From: Jatrophihabitans sp. | Lineage (GTDB): Bacteria; Actinomycetota; Actinomycetes; Mycobacteriales; Jatrophihabitantaceae | Length of the DNA stretch: 5,298 nt | Direction of reading: 5' to 3' | NCBI GenBank assembly: GCA_025966255.1 | Contig: JAOPVG010000256.1 | Coordinates: 1 to 5,298, forward strand | Shown: positions 5,092 through 5,298 of the stretch, piece by piece | Position numbering within the stretch: the stretch's first letter is position 1 | Layout: every line of letters begins with the position of its first letter | Made by a program: the position numbers and the translations under genes | The notes under the pieces: generated by a model | What the model saw: only the letters and a program-made list of their open reading frames with translations | What the model was told of the DNA's origin: nothing | Databases searched by the model: none

Positions 5092-5298
5092 CTACTTCTC
5101 GTTCGTTTCGGCTGGATCGTTGCTGGCTGGGACTTCAGCTTCGTCCGGTTGCATTGGAACTTCCTCGGGGTCGGTTCCCGAGTTGTGCGCGCCTTGCGAT
5201 TCGGCTGGGACTTCCCTTGGCGTGTTGGAAGTGCTCGTGCTCGTACTTGGATCTGTCACGCCGACCATCGCGGGTCGCAGCAAGCGCTCCTTGTGGGT
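5092..5298 (-). CDS. grpE: C-terminal end of nucleotide-exchange factor GrpE
   Basis: An open frame entering from the right edge and ending at TAG (5094-5092) gives the last 68 residues. The first visible residues, THKERLLRPAMVGVTD, match the closing beta-strand of the GrpE wing domain (usual form: RVLRPAxVxV). The position directly upstream of dnaJ-hspR on the same strand is where actinobacterial grpE sits. GrpE is the ADP-release factor of DnaK. After the fold ends (about GVT), roughly 54 residues form a polar, acidic, Pro/Ser/Thr-rich tail with no hydrophobic core, probably disordered. Such acidic C-terminal tails occur in other actinobacterial GrpE proteins, including that of mycobacteria, so its presence is not unusual. 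Its codons are: 22 of 54 end in A or T, with CCA and GAA preferred. The TTG at 5283 is an internal codon, not a start. Confidence 0.85.
   Translation of the reverse strand, partial: THKERLLRPAMVGVTDPSTSTSTSNTPREVPAESQGAHNSGTDPEEVPMQPDEAEVPASNDPAETNEK
5125..5214 (-). repeat. Short degenerate repeat in the grpE tail (EVP units)
   Basis: The 12-mer GGCTGGGACTTC occurs exactly at 5125-5136 and 5203-5214 (plus-strand reading), 78 bp or 26 codons apart and in the same frame. A diverged copy (CATTGGAACTTC) lies at 5152-5163. On the coding strand they encode EVPA, EVPA and EVPM within acidic surroundings (REVPAES, EEVPMQPDE, AEVPASND). This suggests that the tail grew partly by small in-frame duplications. 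Confidence 0.5.

Noticed and set aside
1..5298. CRISPR arrays, tRNA/rRNA genes, insertion sequences, defence systems
   Set aside because: No regularly spaced repeats, no tRNA-like cloverleaf region, no transposase or integrase motif and no defence-type domain were found on either strand.

Overview
The window comes from a high-GC actinobacterium. The evidence is strong G/C bias at third codon positions, GTG starts, a dnaK-type heat-shock operon of the actinobacterial order (grpE-dnaJ-hspR), a DUF664/DinB protein of the kind common in mycothiol-producing actinomycetes, and a stand-alone HATPase of the anti-sigma (RsbW-like) type abundant in actinomycetes. I cannot name a genus from the sequence alone.

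Layout, left to right. (1) 1-276 (+) is the C-terminal end of a protein I do not recognise. It is followed after 10 bp by a DUF664/DinB-fold protein (287-829, +). (2) A stand-alone HATPase of the anti-sigma regulatory factor type (833-1348, -) converges on the DinB gene, with only 3 bp between the stops. (3) A 145-bp divergent intergenic region (1349-1493) must hold the start signals for that kinase-like gene and for the next operon. (4) rfbB/rmlB (1494-2498, +) and rfbD/rmlD (2501-3370, +) form a two-gene dTDP-L-rhamnose unit with a 2-bp gap. They encode the second and last steps of the pathway; rmlA and rmlC are not here. (5) On the minus strand, converging on rfbD with a 15-bp gap, lies the distal part of the heat-shock chaperone operon. 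In transcription order it is the 3' end of grpE (running off the right edge, ending at 5092), a 124-bp gap containing a long hairpin, dnaJ (4967-3774), and hspR (3781-3386). dnaJ and hspR overlap by 8 bp.

How the genes work together. GrpE and DnaJ are the nucleotide-exchange and J-domain co-chaperones of DnaK, which is presumably encoded beyond the right edge. HspR is the MerR-family repressor that usually autoregulates this operon through HAIR sites upstream of dnaK, also outside the window. RmlB and RmlD contribute to dTDP-L-rhamnose for cell-envelope glycans. The left-hand genes have no evident link to either pathway.

The gene content is ordinary, and I see no novel multi-gene system. The two features most worth a second look are the roughly 28-bp interrupted hairpin that nearly fills the space between the grpE stop and the dnaJ ribosome-binding site, and the grpE C-terminal tail, whose codon usage differs sharply from its neighbours.
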